This document shows positions 62,301 to 64,000 of a stretch of DNA of 64,000 bases, in pieces. Numbering within the stretch: the stretch's first letter is position 1; each line of letters begins with the position of its first letter. A program made the position numbers and the translations under genes. The notes below the pieces were generated by a model, which was not told the DNA's origin, ran no database searches, and was given only the letters and a program-made list of their open reading frames with translations. Origin of the DNA: Alisma plantago-aquatica (Eukaryota > Streptophyta > Magnoliopsida > Alismatales > Alismataceae); NCBI GenBank assembly GCA_963693085.1, contig OY856412.1, forward strand, positions 1,058,178,244 through 1,058,242,243. The letters are read 5' to 3'.

Positions 62301-64000
62301 GTTTTAGTTGCATTCTATAATCAACTTTTGTATGATTTTGTTTCATTTACTTCATGACTTATTGAGGATTTTAGTAGTGTATGAAATTTGTTCGGTATTT
62401 AATGGATTTTTGTGATTTAGCTTGTAGGTTGATGCATGTAAGAGAGAGAAGCAATTGATCCCTCCATTATGGGCTTGAGAAATGAGCTAGATCACATGTC
62501 ATCACTTCCCATCTTGGGAAATTGGAATGATGACCCCTTCTTTACCAAGAAAATTAGCACCAAAACAGACCCTAGTCGGGTGGATCACCTAGTCGACCAA
62601 TTGGACTAGAGAAAAGGAAGGAAAATTACACACCAAAACAATTGCATGATTCGCCTCAAAATTCAAGCCAATCAGTTTTGGATGAAAGGCCATAGGAGAA
62701 ATAGTAACACTGACATCTTGCTAGTATCTTGACTCATGTGCGAGACATTCAACCTGTTTACTAGAGTTCTCCCCCAAGAAAAGACTAGTCTTCCGGTTCA
62801 TCAACTGGGTCAACTGACTTGTGTTTCTTTATAGGTTCTTAATAGATGACGAGTCACCCAACTAGCCTCATGAGTTAGCCAACTAGAATTTTCCCCAAGT
62901 GGATTAGAGACATGGTGCACACAGGGTGTCACCCAACCCACTTGCAAGTCACCCAGTTGGGGGTCTAAGCACCTCAACATCAAATACCCAATCAATCAAC
63001 TTATTCACTGAGTTGACCAACTAAAAATGTACCTCAACACTAAAATGGTTTTAGATTCCACATCCCATGTCGAGCAATTCATGATACGTTGGAAATGGAA
63101 TTCAATTATCTACATGACGAATACATTTACTAACCACTTCTACTCGGTCAACTGTCCCTCAAGTTGCCAAACTCATAGGCACCAAAACTAGAACAAATGG
63201 CTGAGAGTTGTTGATTTAATTAGATGGATTTGAAAATTTTCAGTCGATATTAAAGGACTCAAGATACATTTTTGATAAGGTTTGATGACCTATCAAGCCC
63301 CATACCAACCCTTGGTCCTTATGGGGATAGAAGGAGACAAGTGTCAACAACTTGACATGGAGACTCACTCCACCTAAGGACGTGACTTAAGACTACAACT
63401 ATATTTCAGAAGTGGTGGCGAGACCATTGAGCTTCTCCTCTTGGCCACTACTTTTTCAGTTAGCTTCTTCTTATTCTTCTCTCTCTCCCTATCTCTTTAT
63501 ATCATGAACATGATCAGAGAGTACCTAGTTTATCGGGGTGCACATATTATCCCATTGCATGCATCTTGTAGTCTCATGCTATAAATTGCTATTCATATGG
63601 ATTTTTAGATTGATCATCAATTGATTGATTTCATGCTCTATAGATCATCTACATATCTTGCATGATTTTTAGAATCCTAGACTTATAGACCTTGAAATAT
63701 AGAATTAAAACACCAATTGGTATCATTGAACCCTGGGTGAGACCACAAAAGGGAGTTCTTCGGGGCAATGGACTAAGGATCAATTGGTAACAAGACCATG
63801 ATTCTAGGGGGAAATCTATCCTCCAAAAGGATATGCAATTATGTGAACCCAACCTAGACATCCATATATATATGAGAAATGTAATATGAGATAGTGGATA
63901 TACATGCAATGATAGTGAAACCCCATGTCCCAGATCTCCTATCATTCATTTATCTTAGTTTCAATTCTTGATTTTATTTATTTCTTGATTAGTTGAACTA
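62301..64000. other. Unassigned DNA at right edge, with repeated GGTCAACTG/CACCCAACTNG phrases
   Basis: No coding domain. Between about 62780 and 63180 short phrases such as GGTCAACTG, GTCACCCAACTAG and GAGTTGACCAACTA recur, in the style of the LTR phrases of element G (GGTCAGTTCA). It may be part of another LTR that continues beyond the window. Confidence 0.4.

Noticed and set aside
1..64000. Intact cellular gene, tRNA gene, organelle or bacterial segment
   Set aside because: Both strands were read for recognisable domains and structures; all assignable coding traces are retroelement gag or pol.

Overview
This is nuclear DNA from a flowering plant, in a repeat-dense and probably heterochromatic region. 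Every coding trace I can name belongs to a retrotransposon: Ty3/gypsy chromovirus-type elements with initiator-Met-tRNA primer sites, one Ty1/copia element, and a Cassandra-like TRIM whose LTRs carry 5S rRNA-like sequence. I see no intact cellular gene, rRNA or tRNA gene. The species cannot be read from the sequence.

The window is a set of nested insertions. Element B (gypsy, + strand, LTRs about 3.1 kb) is the outermost frame: 5' LTR 9077-11924, gag and pol up to the RNase H start at about 14878, then pol resuming at 54136 and the 3' LTR at 56033-59111. Element A (gypsy, - strand, 1-9076, running off the left edge) sits inside B's 5' LTR. An unidentified sequence H fills the gap in B and survives as 14880-15982, 41806-42839 and 52533-54135. 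A Cassandra-like TRIM (LTRs 15983-16272 and 41523-41805) lies in H. Element D (gypsy, + strand, 16390-41326, TSD GGAGC) lies inside the TRIM's internal region. Element C (gypsy, + strand, 21698-36007, 4.7-kb LTRs, TSD AAAGT) lies inside D. A copia element G (- strand, 42840-52527, near-match TSD RTGAG) is a separate insertion into H and itself carries a MITE-like element. To the right, 59112-64000 holds a degraded reverse-strand gypsy pol fragment (E) and unassigned DNA.

By-eye LTR divergence agrees with the nesting order. C's LTRs are nearly identical, A's differ at a few percent, D's at about one position in ten, G's and the TRIM's at more than that, and B's most of all. C is the only near-complete element: gag, protease, RT, RNase H, integrase and a chromodomain-like tail are readable. 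It is broken by eight in-frame stops, each explicable by one C-to-T change, by one gag/pol frame change, and by a 38-nt insertion with an A-tail and an 11-bp target duplication. No element looks autonomous now. The most notable points are the insertion stack of at least five layers with exact TSDs, the 5S-bearing TRIM split by about 25 kb, the tiny A-tailed insertion in C's pol, the dyad-rich repeat arrays in C's LTRs, and an open frame in H that reads continuously across the copia insertion site.
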